A stretch of DNA of 64,000 nucleotides from Botryotinia globosa (GCA_014898425.1 RCSZ01000003.1:1984001-2048000), one strand, 5' to 3'. Counted from the stretch's first letter, positions 1 to 11,700 are shown. Notes: a model not told the origin generated them from the letters alone. A program made the numbers and translations.

Positions 1-358
1 CAGAAAAGCGCGACACGAACATGAAATTAAAGACAGGTAATCATGTGACGATGACTCAACCGAAAACAAGCAGGGAGTCATCTCATCCGTGCATGCATCT
101 CTCATCTGCGAAATTTCCCAGATTGTGTCATACAATACCTCATATCTTCTAAGCACTTTGTTTTCTTTTGCATCTCCATTCTTTCTCAATGCTTCTTCAG
201 CTCGAAGGAGATCAAAATACCTTATATCAATCGCAATCTTTGCAATTGAATCTCACCTCCTCCGCATACCTATCTGTCTATCTACCCCACCTTTCCCCCT
301 CTCATCCCATCATCATCCAATTCAACCAACAAGCAAGCAAGCGAGCGAGCGAGCAACC
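1..358. other. Left-edge flank, no gene seen
   Basis: This stretch lies upstream of the GFA-domain gene. It is pyrimidine-rich towards the start codon, ending in short AAGC/GAGC repeats at about 330-355, as expected of a fungal 5' leader. No supported coding region or RNA gene is visible. Confidence 0.5.
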
Positions 359-1140
359 ATGAACGTCTCCTGCGAATGCCAAAATGTAGTTTTCAAAACT
401 CCGTTGGCTAAACCGCTGGCGCTTTATATTTGTCATTGTAATGTAAGATTTTGTTCTTCTCTTCAAATTTTTTGGGTACGGGGTTTATGTTTATATCCTT
501 CTGGCTATTGAGTCAGTCATGGGATATCTGTGTGTTTCTGGAGTTGTGTTGTAAAATTTGATGGATAGAGATGAAGCAAATACGAATAATGCTACCAGGA
601 GTTAACTCGAGGGATCTATAGGAATGCAAACGACAATCCTCCTCGGCATTTGGTGCTTCTGCTATCTTTCCTCGATTTCCATTGCCGTGTCCGGAGTTTC
701 TGGCGGTTTATACGTTGGTTTCCTTTTCACTCTTGCTCCTCCTCCCATGTGAACAGTGTCAAAAAACTAACGTCTCTTCTCCTAAAGTCGTCCCACGGCC
801 TCAGGACACACGGTGAATTGTTATTTTTGCAAAACATGCGGTACACGGTTAATCCACAGCACGCCTGGAAAGAGCGTTGTCAGTGTGAAGGGAGGGTGTA
901 TTGAAGGATTGGATTGGAAAATGGCGAAACATATTTGGGTTAAGAGGGCCATGGTTCCTATTCCTGTGAGTCTGTTTCTGCATCTCCTCTTTTTTCAAGA
1001 AATGTATGGTCTTAGCTTGAGGATCTTTTCCGGATAGGTAGAGTGAAAATGCGAAAAGTGATTGGAGCAAAAAGCTGGAAACCTTGATATTAGAACTTGA
1101 TTCGGCACCTCGACATCCTATGGGCGTAGAGACGAAATGA
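359..1140 (+). CDS. GFA/CENP-V (Mss4-like) zinc-binding protein
   Basis: Four exons are supported by splice sites and phase: 359-442, 622-713, 788-965 and 1042-1140 (150 aa). The start ATG at 359 opens MNVSCECQNVVF, the typical first Cys-x-Cys of the glutathione-dependent formaldehyde-activating (GFA) fold. CHCNECKRQSSSAFG crosses the first junction and supplies the second Cys group, and CYFCKTCGTRL supplies the third. These cysteines normally hold zinc. GCIEGLDWK and MVPIP are familiar fungal GFA motifs. Length fits the family (about 130-160 aa). Members are often annotated as formaldehyde-activating, but most have no proven substrate, so only the fold is claimed. The last exon choice (acceptor before 1042) is the least certain join; it keeps the frame open to a TGA at 1138. 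Confidence 0.82.
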
Positions 1141-1509
1141 GACGTCATGAAATTTAGTTACTAATATCGTAAATAGGAAGGAGTAGAAATGGTAAAAGAG
1201 GAATCGGATTTTGATCCTTACATCTGTAGGACGACAGACCTGTTGGAAAATGGAAAGATGGATGCTGGAGCTGCGTGAAAGAGACGTGAGTATGAATTGC
1301 TATACTTGGTAAGTATAGAGGATAGTAGTGATTATTCCAATGATTTATTACTACCGAGGACTATTAGCCTTTAGTAATCACCAAAGAAGGTAGAATTGAA
1401 TGTTCCTGTTTCTTGATCACGAGGCTTTTGTATTATTAAGTATACCGTACTGAGTGCAAACTAGCTAAGCGGATAGAAAAACAAGTCTAATTGCTGGTGT
1501 GCCCTACAG
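1141..1509. other. Intergenic, tail-to-tail
   Basis: This spacer lies between the 3' ends of the GFA gene and the SDR locus. It is moderately AT-rich. No ORF, repeat or RNA gene is supported. Confidence 0.45.
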
Positions 1510-2291
1510 TTATGCCATTCCACCATTCACTTGAAGTGTCTGGCACGTAACCCATGAACTTGCCTCACTACTCAAAAATGCCACGACTTCTGCAATCTCG
1601 TCTGGTTCTCCAATCCTATTCTGAGGATTTAAGCCAGCAAGTGTCTTCAAAAGTTGATCACTCTTGCCTCTGAAGAATAGCTCAGTCGCCGTTGGTCCTG
1701 GCGCAACTGTATTGACCATAATACCCTTGCGTGCTAGATCTTTCGAAAGAGCCCGGGTCATTTGCTTCTTTCGACATTATATATGTTAGGTATTGTGGTG
1801 CTACTGTGCTAGCATGACATTGAGTAGTGGAGAAGAGTATGATGCGGGAACCGTGGGTCATATGAGGAACTGATTTCTGAAACCATTAGAAAGCCACACG
1901 ATTAACAAATGGATTTAAGACGTACCTGGGCGAGAAACAAAGGACCCTTGACATTCAAATCGAAAGTCTGATTAAATTCTTCGTCACTGACATTTTCCAA
2001 TTCATTCAACTTCATAGTTGCAGTGCAGGCAACCAAGATATCAATCTTTCCGTGCTTCTCAACCGTTGTATCAACCAATCTTGAAATATCTTCAATATTG
2101 CCAGCGTCAGCTTTGATAACCGTAGCGTTCTCCTCTCCGATAAGTGATGCAACTTCGTTTGCTGCGGAAGAGTCATTGCTGTAGTTTATGACTACTATTG
2201 CGCCGTCGCGTGCAAGACTAAGACAAATTGCACGGCCGATTCCTTTGCTTCCCCCCATTACAAGGGCGACTTTTCCAGCGAGTGGTTGCAT
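1510..2291 (-). pseudogene. Short-chain dehydrogenase/reductase, frame-shifted
   Basis: Classical SDR on the minus strand. Exon 1 is 2291-1926 (start MQPLAGKVALVMGGSKGIG, the Rossmann glycine motif, with Met in place of the usual Thr; NVKG present). A 49-nt intron spans 1925-1877. Exon 2 starts at 1876 and carries the catalytic Ser region (IILFST) and Y-I-M-S-K, the YxxxK active site. Immediately after that Lys, near 1762-1768, the frame is lost: the conserved downstream part (MTRALSKDL, VNTVAPGPTATEL, GEPDEIAEVVAFL, VNGGMA, stop at 1510) lies one base out of frame. Between K and MTR there are 7 nt where relatives have about 15, so an 8-nt deletion is the simplest reading. The NNAG motif is also replaced (ILVACTA). 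No intron fits. It is probably a recent pseudogene; an assembly error is the alternative. Confidence 0.75.
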
Positions 2292-3313
2292 TGTGGCGAT
2301 TGTATTGGGTGTGAGAATACGGTGATGGGAAGGGAAAAGGTGTGATTTAGAGATAACTCGTTTGGTAGTATGGTGAATGGACAAACAACGGAGGAAAACT
2401 TGACATATCTATACTTGCTTTCAGAGCAAGGGCGTACTTGACAATCATTCATACGATGACTCAAAATGCTGCGCTGACAAGCTAACTTTGCAAGCATAGC
2501 CCACCGTTTAACTTGCCGGTCGATAGCATTTTGATCCCTAATCTTCATAGATGTGCATATGGATGTTTGTGGAACATTCCGCAATATCCGTAATATCCTC
2601 GATATAAAAACGGAGGTACTCAGGAGATGGACTCATCACCGCGGAGTTTGAGGACAAAGATAAACCGTATATCCTTTCCACCATTGTATTTCTGTCAACG
2701 CAGGCACTTGATACTTTAAATCCCACTAGGAAAGACAGAGAGAATTTCTGGAAGATGTCAAGACTCCTATGAAGGATACAAATCATCAAAGATCTTAAAA
2801 TCCTGCCGCAATCAAATCTTCTATTCAAGTAGAGTTCGAGTGCTAGACTAGAATGAGGATATTCACATGGTGTATTCTCAAGCTTTGAGCAATACCAAAC
2901 ATTCAACATCAACTTCGAATGTCAATCTTTTTGAGAAAAGAACAAGTACAGCTGATTGTATATGATACAGAATGCGAGATGAAGTGCAAACGGAAACTTT
3001 GCCTTTCGTTGCTGGGAAAGTTTATACAGCACAAGCAATTGGCCCGTGCATACCATTTTTGGCCATAACATCAGCCTTGTGATATTTAATCATCAAACTT
3101 GTAGAAAACAATTATCAAAACCCTTCTCAACGACACACTTTCTTTTGTAATTTATCTGGTTACTTTTCTGATACCCAATTCAATTCATTTTCGTACATAG
3201 AATCTACGCAGCCTCGAATCCGATTCTTCGATATCGTCGAACATTTCCTATCGGTCTGCAGCAAAAACAACAATCGCATACAATCGAAACCCCTCTATCT
3301 CCTTTCTTTCAAA
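2292..3313. other. Intergenic between divergent SDR relic and TFIIS
   Basis: This roughly 1-kb divergent spacer holds only short, non-conserved ORFs. The last 150 bases before 3314 form the TFIIS leader, rich in C/A/T with little G. No element is recognised. Confidence 0.45.
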
Positions 3314-4377
3314 ATGGATCAAAGAGAACTTACCTCAAGAGTTTCAGCTCTTCAAAAGGCGATCAATGACAAAGAGCCGGCAGCGAACGTCATTACCATT
3401 ATGGAAACTCTGAAGAGAGATGTAAATGCCACTGAAGAACTTCTTAGGGTATGTCTACAACCGGCTACATTCCTAACCAAGCTCTTCTGGGTCTTTGTGT
3501 CTCCACGATAAACCTTCAAATGCATAGACTGATCAATATATTCTCTAGGCAACCAAGGCAGGAATGGTAGTAGCCAAACAACGAGGAAACACGAATAAAG
3601 ACATTGCCAAACTTGCCACTGAAATCGTCACCAAGTGGAAAAAAACAGTCGAAGCCGAAAAAGAAAAGCGCAAAGCAAAGCAAATGGCATCCGGATCTTC
3701 GCCCGCAGTTCGCAGTAACAGTACTTCCTCTCCTGCGCCCGCGCCTAGCGCCCCAGTCACGAAAGCCTTCAAAGGCGATTCTTCAAAGCGAAGATGGGAA
3801 ACTGATAAAGTCGATACTAAGCGTACGGGTCTTCCAACACGCGATGCTTGTATTGGATTAATGTATAATGGTCTTGCCTTCAAATGCGAAGAACCTCCCA
3901 CTCATGTCATTATCAAGGCTATGGCTGTTGAACAAGCTGCGTTTGATCATTTTGGAGGTGAGACGAAGGAATATAAAGAAAAGCTTCGTTCCCTCTTTCA
4001 GAATCTCAAGCAAGTCTCCAATACGCAGTTGCGCAAGAGAGTCATGTCGGGAGATATCGAACCAGCTCGTTTTGTTGTCATGACGCATGAGGAATTAAAA
4101 TCAGAGGAGATGAAGAAGAAGGACGACGCGTTAGAGTTGGAGAACATGAAGAAGGCTCAGGTACCAATGGCGGAGAAGAGTATTAGTGATGCTTTAACGT
4201 GCGGAAAATGTGGTCAAAAGAAAGTCAGCTATTCACAAGCACAGACTCGCAGTGCTGATGAACCTATGACGACTTTCTGCGAATGTCAAGTTTGTGGTCA
4301 TCGCTGGAAGGTATGTATCATCTCCACTCGCATTTACAATCTGATTATCTTTTCTAACCATTCTTCAGTTCTCTTGA
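3314..4377 (+). CDS. dst1: Transcription elongation factor TFIIS
   Basis: Exons 3314-3448, 3549-4310 and 4369-4377 give 301 aa, close to yeast Dst1 (309 aa). TFIIS binds arrested RNA polymerase II in the nucleus and stimulates transcript cleavage. The N-terminal LW/TFIIS-N domain spans about residues 1-80 (ATEELLR, TNKDIAKLATEIVTKWK), followed by a Ser/Pro/Ala linker. The central Pol II-binding domain (TRDACIGLMYNGLA to GDIEPARFVVMTHEELKSEE) covers about 130-250. The C-terminal zinc ribbon has CGKCGQKK and FCECQVCGHRWK, but the catalytic hairpin here reads RSADEP, the expected Asp-Glu pair. The final exon encodes only Phe-Ser-stop; splicing AAG to TTCTCTTGA restores the invariant RWKFS end. 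Reading through the last intron gives a false tail. The start is the only ATG giving the conserved N-terminus. Confidence 0.95.
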
Positions 4378-5427
4378 ACAATTAATCCTAGGCGAAAGTT
4401 TCTCTTCTCAGTTCGGTTTTATTATGGATGGTTTAGGGGCAAAGGAGTGCATAGGTGAAATTTTTGTTTTCAGGGTGGTTTTCAAGCATGGAGTTTACTC
4501 GAAATACCTCCCGCAATTCTCTCCAGATTGCGGTTATGCTATTATCGATGAAAGTTCACACATCGCATTTGAGTAAATGAAGATCGATGATGTCTAGCAT
4601 GTGATATACACATAGCTTTCGGTAGTAACATCAATTCAATCGATACTATAGAAACAAGTTCATTTTCTATTTGATTCACGCTGTCTTCGTGGCGAGACAG
4701 ATTAAGAAGCATTTTAAGAAGCCAAAAAAAGTGCAGGATATTATTAACTTGCTCGATCGCATACGAAGTGGTAACAGAAATACAAAATGCTGCAATAGCA
4801 ACATCTAAACTTGATTATGCATACCTACTTATCTAGATATAGATAAAGAACAGCAGGGGGTTTTAAGCTCCAATAAAAGAGCGTGCAAGGTTTGAACAGT
4901 AGTAAGTACCGTTGTTGGGCATACTGCATGTTAGAGCGAGAGCGAGAGTGAGGTAGGCAGGTATCTGCAGCCAAGGGAAGGTACGATTCTATACCTCATA
5001 GTAGGTATCTGTTGCAATATAAAGTGAATTGATAAATTGATTGATAGAGTGATACATCGATATGGTAGTCCCCTGACAAGACAAGACAAGACGAGCAAGT
5101 AAGACAAGCCCGCCCCAAATTCTCTCTACGCAAAAGGAGAGGCGAGATATACTTTCATTCATTCATGCATGCGTCTATCTACCCATCATTGGCAATCCTG
5201 GTATCTCGTATTTGCTAACATGACGTACACATAACGTAAAGAACACAATGTATAAACTAATCATCCATCCATCACATACGTACTAATTGCTCATTCGCAT
5301 TTCGCTCGCTTAATATATTTATCCATCGCTCAATGCATCCATGCACGCCTTCAAGACACATCCGAAACTCCATCGCAAGCACATATTCATCCTGTCCCAT
5401 CTTCATAAATCATCATCATCATCGTCG
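4378..5427. other. Intergenic, convergent
   Basis: This convergent spacer lies between TFIIS and the DUF7514-type gene. It contains short repeats (AAGACAAGAC near 5080, CATT/CATC runs from about 5155) but no supported gene. Confidence 0.45.
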
Positions 5428-7782
5428 TCATCTCCAATCTGGATATTTCCTCCCATCTACACCCCTCACAGGACTCACAATCCTTTCCCTTCTCTCTCGA
5501 TCTCGCTCCCTGAAACTCCTCCCTTCGTATTCATCATCTCTCTCTCTATCCGCTCTTTCCGTTCTGATTCTCCTCGCGGGGATTTCCTCATGACTACTAT
5601 GTCTCGTTTGTAACCTAGGTCGTTCCCTTCTCTTGTAATCTCTTTCCCTATCTCCCCTATCCCGCTCATCTCGGTCTCGATCTCGATCCCTATCCCTCTC
5701 TCGATCTCGATCCCTTTCTCTTTCCCTTTCGCGATCTCTATCTCTATCCCTATCGCTCCTATCTTCCCGACTACTGTGTCTCCTACTCCCCCTCCCTTCT
5801 CCACTCTCTCTTCCACTTTCTCCACCACTCCCTCCACTCACATGATGAGAATGACTACCATAACCCTCCCCTCTCATTCCCCCATTCCTCCACATCTCAG
5901 CAATATCCCCCAGATCCCTCCACTTCACACCCCTACTATCGCTTCTCCCCTTTTCTCTCTCCCTATCCCTCTCCCTCTCCCTATCAATATCAACCGATCC
6001 TCTCCCCGCCTCTCTCTTCCTCCTCCCCGCCAGAAACGGCGCGCTCAATTTCCCATTCAAATCAATATTAGTCGGATACTGACCCCGCCTCACTTTCTCC
6101 TCAATATCTCTCTGTCTCTCCCTCTCCCTCTCTCTTTCCCTCGCATCCGAAACTGGAGACGGCATCGTACTGCCCGGCGCCGCAGATGGAAATGCAAACA
6201 CCCGAGGACTATCCGCTCCAGCACTTCGCGACATATAAGCCGTTTGCGGATGTCTTGGTATGGGCTGTCTACCCGTCGATGTTTTGATCGGAATCGTGCG
6301 AGTTTTCGGGGAAGGATCATCTTCCGAATCCGAAGTCACGCTGGTATCGCTGGACGAGTCGGAGGAGTCGGAAACGATGGGTGCGTGGCGGGATTGTCGC
6401 GGATGACTATGTCTTCGCGGGTGAGCGGGGTGCGGAGGATCCGGAACCGGGACATGGTGATGGGGATGGTGGGGATCGGTAGGAGGAGCGGGGTGCGCGT
6501 GGAAGATAGGAGCGTCTTCTGAGACGGGTGAACTTAAATTGGGAAAACTGCGATGACGACCACGGGGTATGCGGGGTGCATATGGTTCTTCTGGAGCAAG
6601 AAATTGACGCACTCGATGAGTGGGTGATCGGTTGAGAGGGGGTCGTTGGGGTCGAGATGCAGAGACGTGGGTATAAGGTATGGGTCGACTGGGTCGACGG
6701 GCACTGGATTCACGAGTCGCCGATTCACGAGGTGGCTCACGAGTAGATTCCCGGGCGGATTCACGAGTAGGTTCTCTAGTAGATTCCCGAGGCGGCTCGC
6801 GAGTAGACTCCCGGGCGGATTCACGAGTAGGTTCTCTAGTAGATTCCCGAGGCGGCTCGCGAGTAGACTCACGGGTAGACTCGCGAGTAGAAGGTTCGAA
6901 ATAGCCGCTGCGGGGATGCGTAGCATTTGTTGGTGTTGGCTCTGGAATCCTGGGTGAAGGCCGAACATGAACGTATGTTGCTTGCACTTTGGGTCTCGGC
7001 GGGAGGTCCTGTATGGGAGCGTCCTCTTCATCATCCGGCGTTGCTCGTTTGCGTAATTTCTCCGCACAGGTCCGATGCCATTCCTCTATTCCCGCATCCG
7101 GTACCAATGGGAACGCTTCCTTTGGCAAATCAATTGGGAATCTCTCTCCCGTATCTGGATTTTTGATTTCGAAATCTCGGACGGCGGTTTGGAGGAATGG
7201 CACATGTTCCTCGGGCCCTAAAAGTATTTCGATCGATTGCCATCGCACGAATCCTCGCACGGTGAGACATGGTATCGAAGGAGGGGCAAAATCATCTTTC
7301 GTCGGGTTTAATGTATGTTGACAGCCTATCGAGGCATAAATCCAAGAGATGGATGGATGTGTCGTCTCCACAAAAAGAGCTATGTAAGGCAACGGAAGCT
7401 ATTAGCAAGCACGCTTCTGAAATGGCGGATAGACAAGGAAGACGACGGGAACCCGAGACTAGATACCCCTCCCCTCCCAAGAAGAGAAGACTTACAATCA
7501 TAATTTCCACCAACAGCTTTATAGAAAAGTGCCAACTTCTCTGGCGTTAGGAATTTATCTTCTTTACTTCCCACATTCTCTATCTGCCACCATGATAAGC
7601 ATAAAACTCAAAGCGTAAATCGCGGAAGTTTGAACAATCCTTACAATATGATTCGCGACGCCTCTCAATAGCGCATTTAGTACTGGCGTCGGACTCTTAT
7701 TCTCATCAAACAAATATCCATAGAATTCTTTGGGATCCACGTCGGGAGTTTCCTCCTGTGGTTGCGGTTGGGTCTGCGCCAT
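5428..7782 (-). CDS. DUF7514-type fungal protein with long Arg/Glu/Ser-rich tail
   Basis: Three exons on the minus strand: 7782-7645, 7583-7496 and 7379-5428 (725 aa). The first about 135 residues form a compact domain: FYGYLFDENKSPTPVLNALL, LTPEKLALFY, IYASIGCQHTL, PSIPCLTVRGFVRW. This order matches the fungal DUF7514 domain of unknown function. The remainder is low-complexity: a STREPPRE/STREPTRE repeat (about residues 300-355), His/Pro and Ser/Asp stretches, then long mixed-charge Arg-Asp/Arg-Glu runs to the C-terminus, resembling RS/RD-rich nuclear proteins. ATG at 7782 is chosen because the in-frame codon two residues upstream is GTG. Function is unknown; RNA-related or condensate-forming roles would be inference from composition only. 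Confidence 0.8.
6751..6870. repeat. Two perfect 60-bp coding tandem copies
   Basis: Positions 6751-6810 and 6811-6870 are identical 60-mers inside the DUF7514-type gene, flanked by further partial copies. They encode a 20-residue unit built from STRE/SARE/PPRE words. Perfect identity points to a recent duplication that stays in frame. Confidence 0.9.
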
Positions 7783-9121
7783 ATTCACAAAATGTGATTT
7801 CGATATCTCAATCCCTCAATGTGCGGAAAATGATCAATCAATAAGATCTCGATATGGGTGTTGTTGGCTGTTGTATTTTGGCATCGCATTCGTTTCCTCT
7901 GGCTGTTGTGTCCGCATCGATAGAGCGGATAGCAAGAATGTATTATATGTAAGTAGGTAGGATCTTGTTCGTGAATCAGGTAATTAAATGGTTTTGTACA
8001 ACGAGAGAGGAAGATGTTTTTTTTAATCATGAATGAAAATGAATGATGGTGCGCAAAATTTCATCACCAGTCATAATCGTAATGATTGGGCATGAGCTGG
8101 CAAATCATCAGGTATCGGGCGGTCTCGTATGCTGATTTTGCCGTGATATGGGACGAGTGTGGATGAGACAAGCGGTGGGATGGTTATGATTCTGGGGTAC
8201 CTAGGTAGGTGGTAGGTAGACAGGTAGACAGGACAAGGGTTGATTCAGACAAGTGACGACGGGATGGAAAGGTCTTCTTCAAGTCGATCTTGAGGATTAA
8301 CAAGGATAATAAATATACTTGGGATGAATGATTACTCGATTATGGAATTTGTTGGTTTGTATGATGATTGATGATGATTGATGATGATTGATGATGATTG
8401 ATGATGATTGATGATGGATCTATATTGACGATGATCTATATTGATGATGATCTATATTGATGATGGCTGGTCAACTCGTATCCATCCATCTATCCATCTG
8501 GCAGGCATAACAGCACAACAGCACAACAGCACAACACAACTGTGATATACAGAGTATCAGTGGATGAGCTTCAAAGCCTATGAGCCTGTCAAATTTAGAC
8601 GCGTAGTATTCAATATCCCTGGAGATGATGATTGTTAGTGGGGTTGCGCGGGGCTATACACGGCGTCAGAAGACCGGTGGGTCTCTGAATCAGAGGTATG
8701 GAAGGCGTTTAGAACATTAACTTTGGATTCTATAGAACATTCAAGTTACTTCGTGGAAGCTTGGAAGCTTCCACGTCTACAAAGGTTTGTAGAAGAAGAA
8801 TCGTTGGGAGAGATTTGGACGTCCAGTGGGTCCTCACCTCACAATGGTTCAGTGAATGGGAGAAGATATGGCAGAATAGTAAATTATTAACTAGGTACCT
8901 ACAGAGTAAATAAGTAAAAGGGTATCTTGTACTCGTAAGTGTGCCTTTCAGCAAATCCCCAAATCAACAAACCCCCAAATCAAAAATACACTTTGGTATC
9001 CCGAAACTCCCATTAAAAATCATGCACTCTGTACTGAAAATCATGTGCTTGCTTTCCCGAACCAGTTTACCCCAAAAAATAGAAAAAACGACGCAAAAAA
9101 AACAGCCGAATCCATTTCAAA
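7783..9121. other. Intergenic with minisatellite
   Basis: This is the promoter side of the DUF7514-type gene and the 3' side of the arrestin-like gene. It holds five copies of ATGATGATTG (8361-8410), an ATCTATATTGATGATG-type repeat to about 8465, short CAGCACAACA repeats near 8510, and one copy of the palindrome TACCTAGGTA at 8198. No gene is supported. Confidence 0.6.
8361..8410. repeat. 10-bp minisatellite (ATGATGATTG)5
   Basis: Five exact head-to-tail copies, followed by a degenerate GATGATCTATATT repeat. Confidence 0.9.
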
Positions 9122-10660
9122 TCAACATCTTGATGGGTCAACTGTCCTGCTTGATACCTCAGTGTACTCATAGCTCGGAGGCAATTCTGGACGTGGAACA
9201 GTAGAGCTCAAACGCAAGATACTATTCTCAACCAAGTCCTCTCTTGGCATCTCAATAACTCGTGGTCTGAGATACTCATTCGCATCTGCTAGCTCAGCAG
9301 CAGCTTCTTCTGCGGTAAGAGCGAGTGGCGCAGTTCGGTTGCCTTGGGCTGCAATCTGTATTGGGAGACATAGTTTGACCGTAGAAGCTGGAATTCCTGC
9401 TCCTGGAGTATGAATGGATAAGGCAAGATCCAATGAGTAAGTTCGAGAGACGATACATGAATGGAATGAGGGCACCCAAGTCTTCGACGAAGGCAATGAA
9501 ATTGGCACCAAGATTTCTGCTGTATAGTAGATCTTGTCCTGTGCCTTTAGCGACATTTGTGAATCGTCCGAGTATTCAGACGAACTGGACGATATGGTAG
9601 AAGCTCGTCGGGATAAATCTGGTTGTGGCAAGTGCTTCACCCATGCAACCTGCTCAACGCATCTTGACGAAAGAGGAACCGAAGTTTGATAAAGTTGTCG
9701 GGCAGGATCGAAGTTCTTGACCATACTCGATTTGGAAGAGAGAAACTTGGCTGGCTTGGTAGCATAGAAGCTTATCGCTTTGATTTTAGTGGCTAGACTA
9801 CCAAGACGAGGGGGTTGCGAGTTAGAACCGTGTGGTTCAAATTGCAGCTTGACAGTTGCCATTGATGTAGCCCCCGAGGAGCTCTCGGGAGATGGAAGAA
9901 CAATTGCTCCAGTTTGATCGGCCGAAACCGTTATTTTCCCAAGCTTTCCGGAGAACACGCCCTTTCTCAAGGACTTTGTCTTTGACAGCTGGTAATCTTT
10001 CTTGTCATCGTCTGAGATACTCATAGGAGGTGCTTCCGCCACCATTGGTATGATTTGAAGTTTCTTCGAGCCCTCAATCAGAGAAATCTGCTTCTTTGGG
10101 AAATCATTGTGTTTTATAACTCTGGCATTGATTGAGTATTGTATTTTGGTCATCTCTGGAGCCAAGTCATCTAGTATGGATGTTTCGCGATCGCCCATGC
10201 TAGGAGGCAATTGCACATGTGCCATGTGGACGTGATCGGCATCACATGCGTGTGAGCAAACTGTTGGAAGGAGTTGTTCCGGGATGACAAAGTTGAATGG
10301 AAATATATATGTTTTGCCAGCTTCAGCAATTCGTGGTTGAGGATATGCAGCTTCTCGAACTGGCATGACGAGCTTTAGAAATCTGTGTACGGCAGTTGTT
10401 TTGGATGCTGCACTGGAGTGAGATATGTTTTCGACATATGTTCGAGTCACACCTTCGAGGGTAATCTGGATCTCATCGAAATCCGCATCATGGGGAGCTG
10501 TGATGGAGGCCTTGCCTGACAAGCCATCAAATGGTGTATAGGTTTTTCCATCATGGTGGTCGTCTAGAAGAATTTCAACATCTGGTCGCTTGGTCGTGTT
10601 GATTTTCTTGGCGTAAGTAGCAATTGTTCCAGAGCCAGAGGATATACTTGAAGCAGACAT
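9122..10660 (-). CDS. Arrestin-like domain protein
   Basis: A single-exon ORF of 512 aa from ATG at 10660 (MSASSISSGSGTI). ATG codons further upstream would run through an 11-bp minisatellite and are judged untranslated. The N-terminal half is an arrestin-like beta-sandwich: VEILLDDHHDGKTYTPFDGLSGKA, then IQITLEGVTRTYVE, YIFPFNFVIPEQLLP, CSHACDADHVHMAHVQLPPS, and KDYQLSKTKSLRKGVFSGKLG. Further beta segments precede a Ser-rich stretch (SSSSSEYSDD), and the end carries a Pro/Tyr motif (PELPPSYEY). PPxY-type motifs in fungal arrestin-related adaptors recruit Rsp5-family ubiquitin ligases, so a role in membrane-protein ubiquitination is plausible. It looks like a lineage-specific arrestin, not a clear ART or Bul orthologue. 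Confidence 0.78.
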   Translation of the reverse strand: MSASSISSGSGTIATYAKKINTTKRPDVEILLDDHHDGKTYTPFDGLSGKASITAPHDADFDEIQITLEGVTRTYVENISHSSAASKTTAVHRFLKLVMPVREAAYPQPRIAEAGKTYIFPFNFVIPEQLLPTVCSHACDADHVHMAHVQLPPSMGDRETSILDDLAPEMTKIQYSINARVIKHNDFPKKQISLIEGSKKLQIIPMVAEAPPMSISDDDKKDYQLSKTKSLRKGVFSGKLGKITVSADQTGAIVLPSPESSSGATSMATVKLQFEPHGSNSQPPRLGSLATKIKAISFYATKPAKFLSSKSSMVKNFDPARQLYQTSVPLSSRCVEQVAWVKHLPQPDLSRRASTISSSSSEYSDDSQMSLKAQDKIYYTAEILVPISLPSSKTWVPSFHSCIVSRTYSLDLALSIHTPGAGIPASTVKLCLPIQIAAQGNRTAPLALTAEEAAAELADANEYLRPRVIEMPREDLVENSILRLSSTVPRPELPPSYEYTEVSSRTVDPSRC

Positions 10661-10793
10661 TTTGTCTGAAGGAACTTGAAAAGAAGCTGGACAAAATAGA
10701 AGAAGGTGTGCGGATATAGGAAGGGGATGATGTTGAGATAAGTACGATTGGATATAGGACGATGCGGGGAAATATGTGCCCTGAAGCCTCTTG

Positions 10794-10848
10794 GGTGTAA
10801 CTTTGGTGTAACTTTGGTGTAACTTTGGTGTAACTTTGGTGTAACTTT
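10794..10848. repeat. 11-bp minisatellite (GGTGTAACTTT)5
   Basis: Five copies in tandem, lying about 135-190 bp upstream of the arrestin-like start codon, in the probable promoter or 5' leader. Confidence 0.9.
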
Positions 10849-11700
10849 GATAAGAAAAGGGGAAGGAATCGACAATTGCAGATTGATATCGGTTGAGAAA
10901 TGCCGAATTCAAATGTATGATTGATATGAAGCTGTTTTCGTATCTTGGTGAGACTTTTGTTTTTTTGGAAATCTGGAAATCTGGAAACAGGATGAGATAA
11001 ATGGATTACCTCTTATATATAACAAGACCTACTACTACCTACTTGAGTGATGTTTTCATATTGACTAGTCGGGTATCTCCAGAAAAAGAATAACGGCATC
11101 CAGGACAAACCTTGAATATGAGTCAAGCTTGTCAGATATGCGCCCTTGATGCATCATATGGAAATGTTTTAATGTTTTCTATTTGATGTACATACATACA
11201 TGTCTCAATGTTGTGATCTATGTGATCTATGTGTACAACCTCCATTTCCATACATTCTTTCTGACTTCTCATGCAACCGGAATAGGGATATCCAACTCCG
11301 AACTACATACCATACCTACCTAGGAATAAGAACGCAACTTTACCACTTTACCACTTTACCACTTTACCACTTTACCATTGAGGGAAAGGCGCAACTCCTT
11401 CATCTCCACCGCAAACCCTCGTATGAGTCGTATCCACCCCTCCGAAGCACGCACTAAACGAAAATTTCGCGACCTTAATTCAACATCGCAAATACTTAAC
11501 GTACACGATTACCTCTGACACATATCTCTCTTACAACTGCTGATAGCGATCAAACTCCCAGCCAACGCGTTGAAATTTTCATCTCCTGCAATTTCTGCAA
11601 TTGCTGCAATTGCTTGGGCGCATTTCATCATGGGTATACGAATGTCATCTGCAAATTCTAGACTTGGAGACTTGGAGTATACGAATCTGGGATGTTTAGT

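Noticed and set aside
5776..6522. 248-codon forward ORF opposite the DUF7514-type gene
   Set aside because: Antisense shadow of low-complexity Arg/Asp codons; the minus-strand reading has the domain and correct splicing.
8361..8465. Repeat block as a CRISPR array
   Set aside because: Units are contiguous with no unique spacers, and the genome is eukaryotic.
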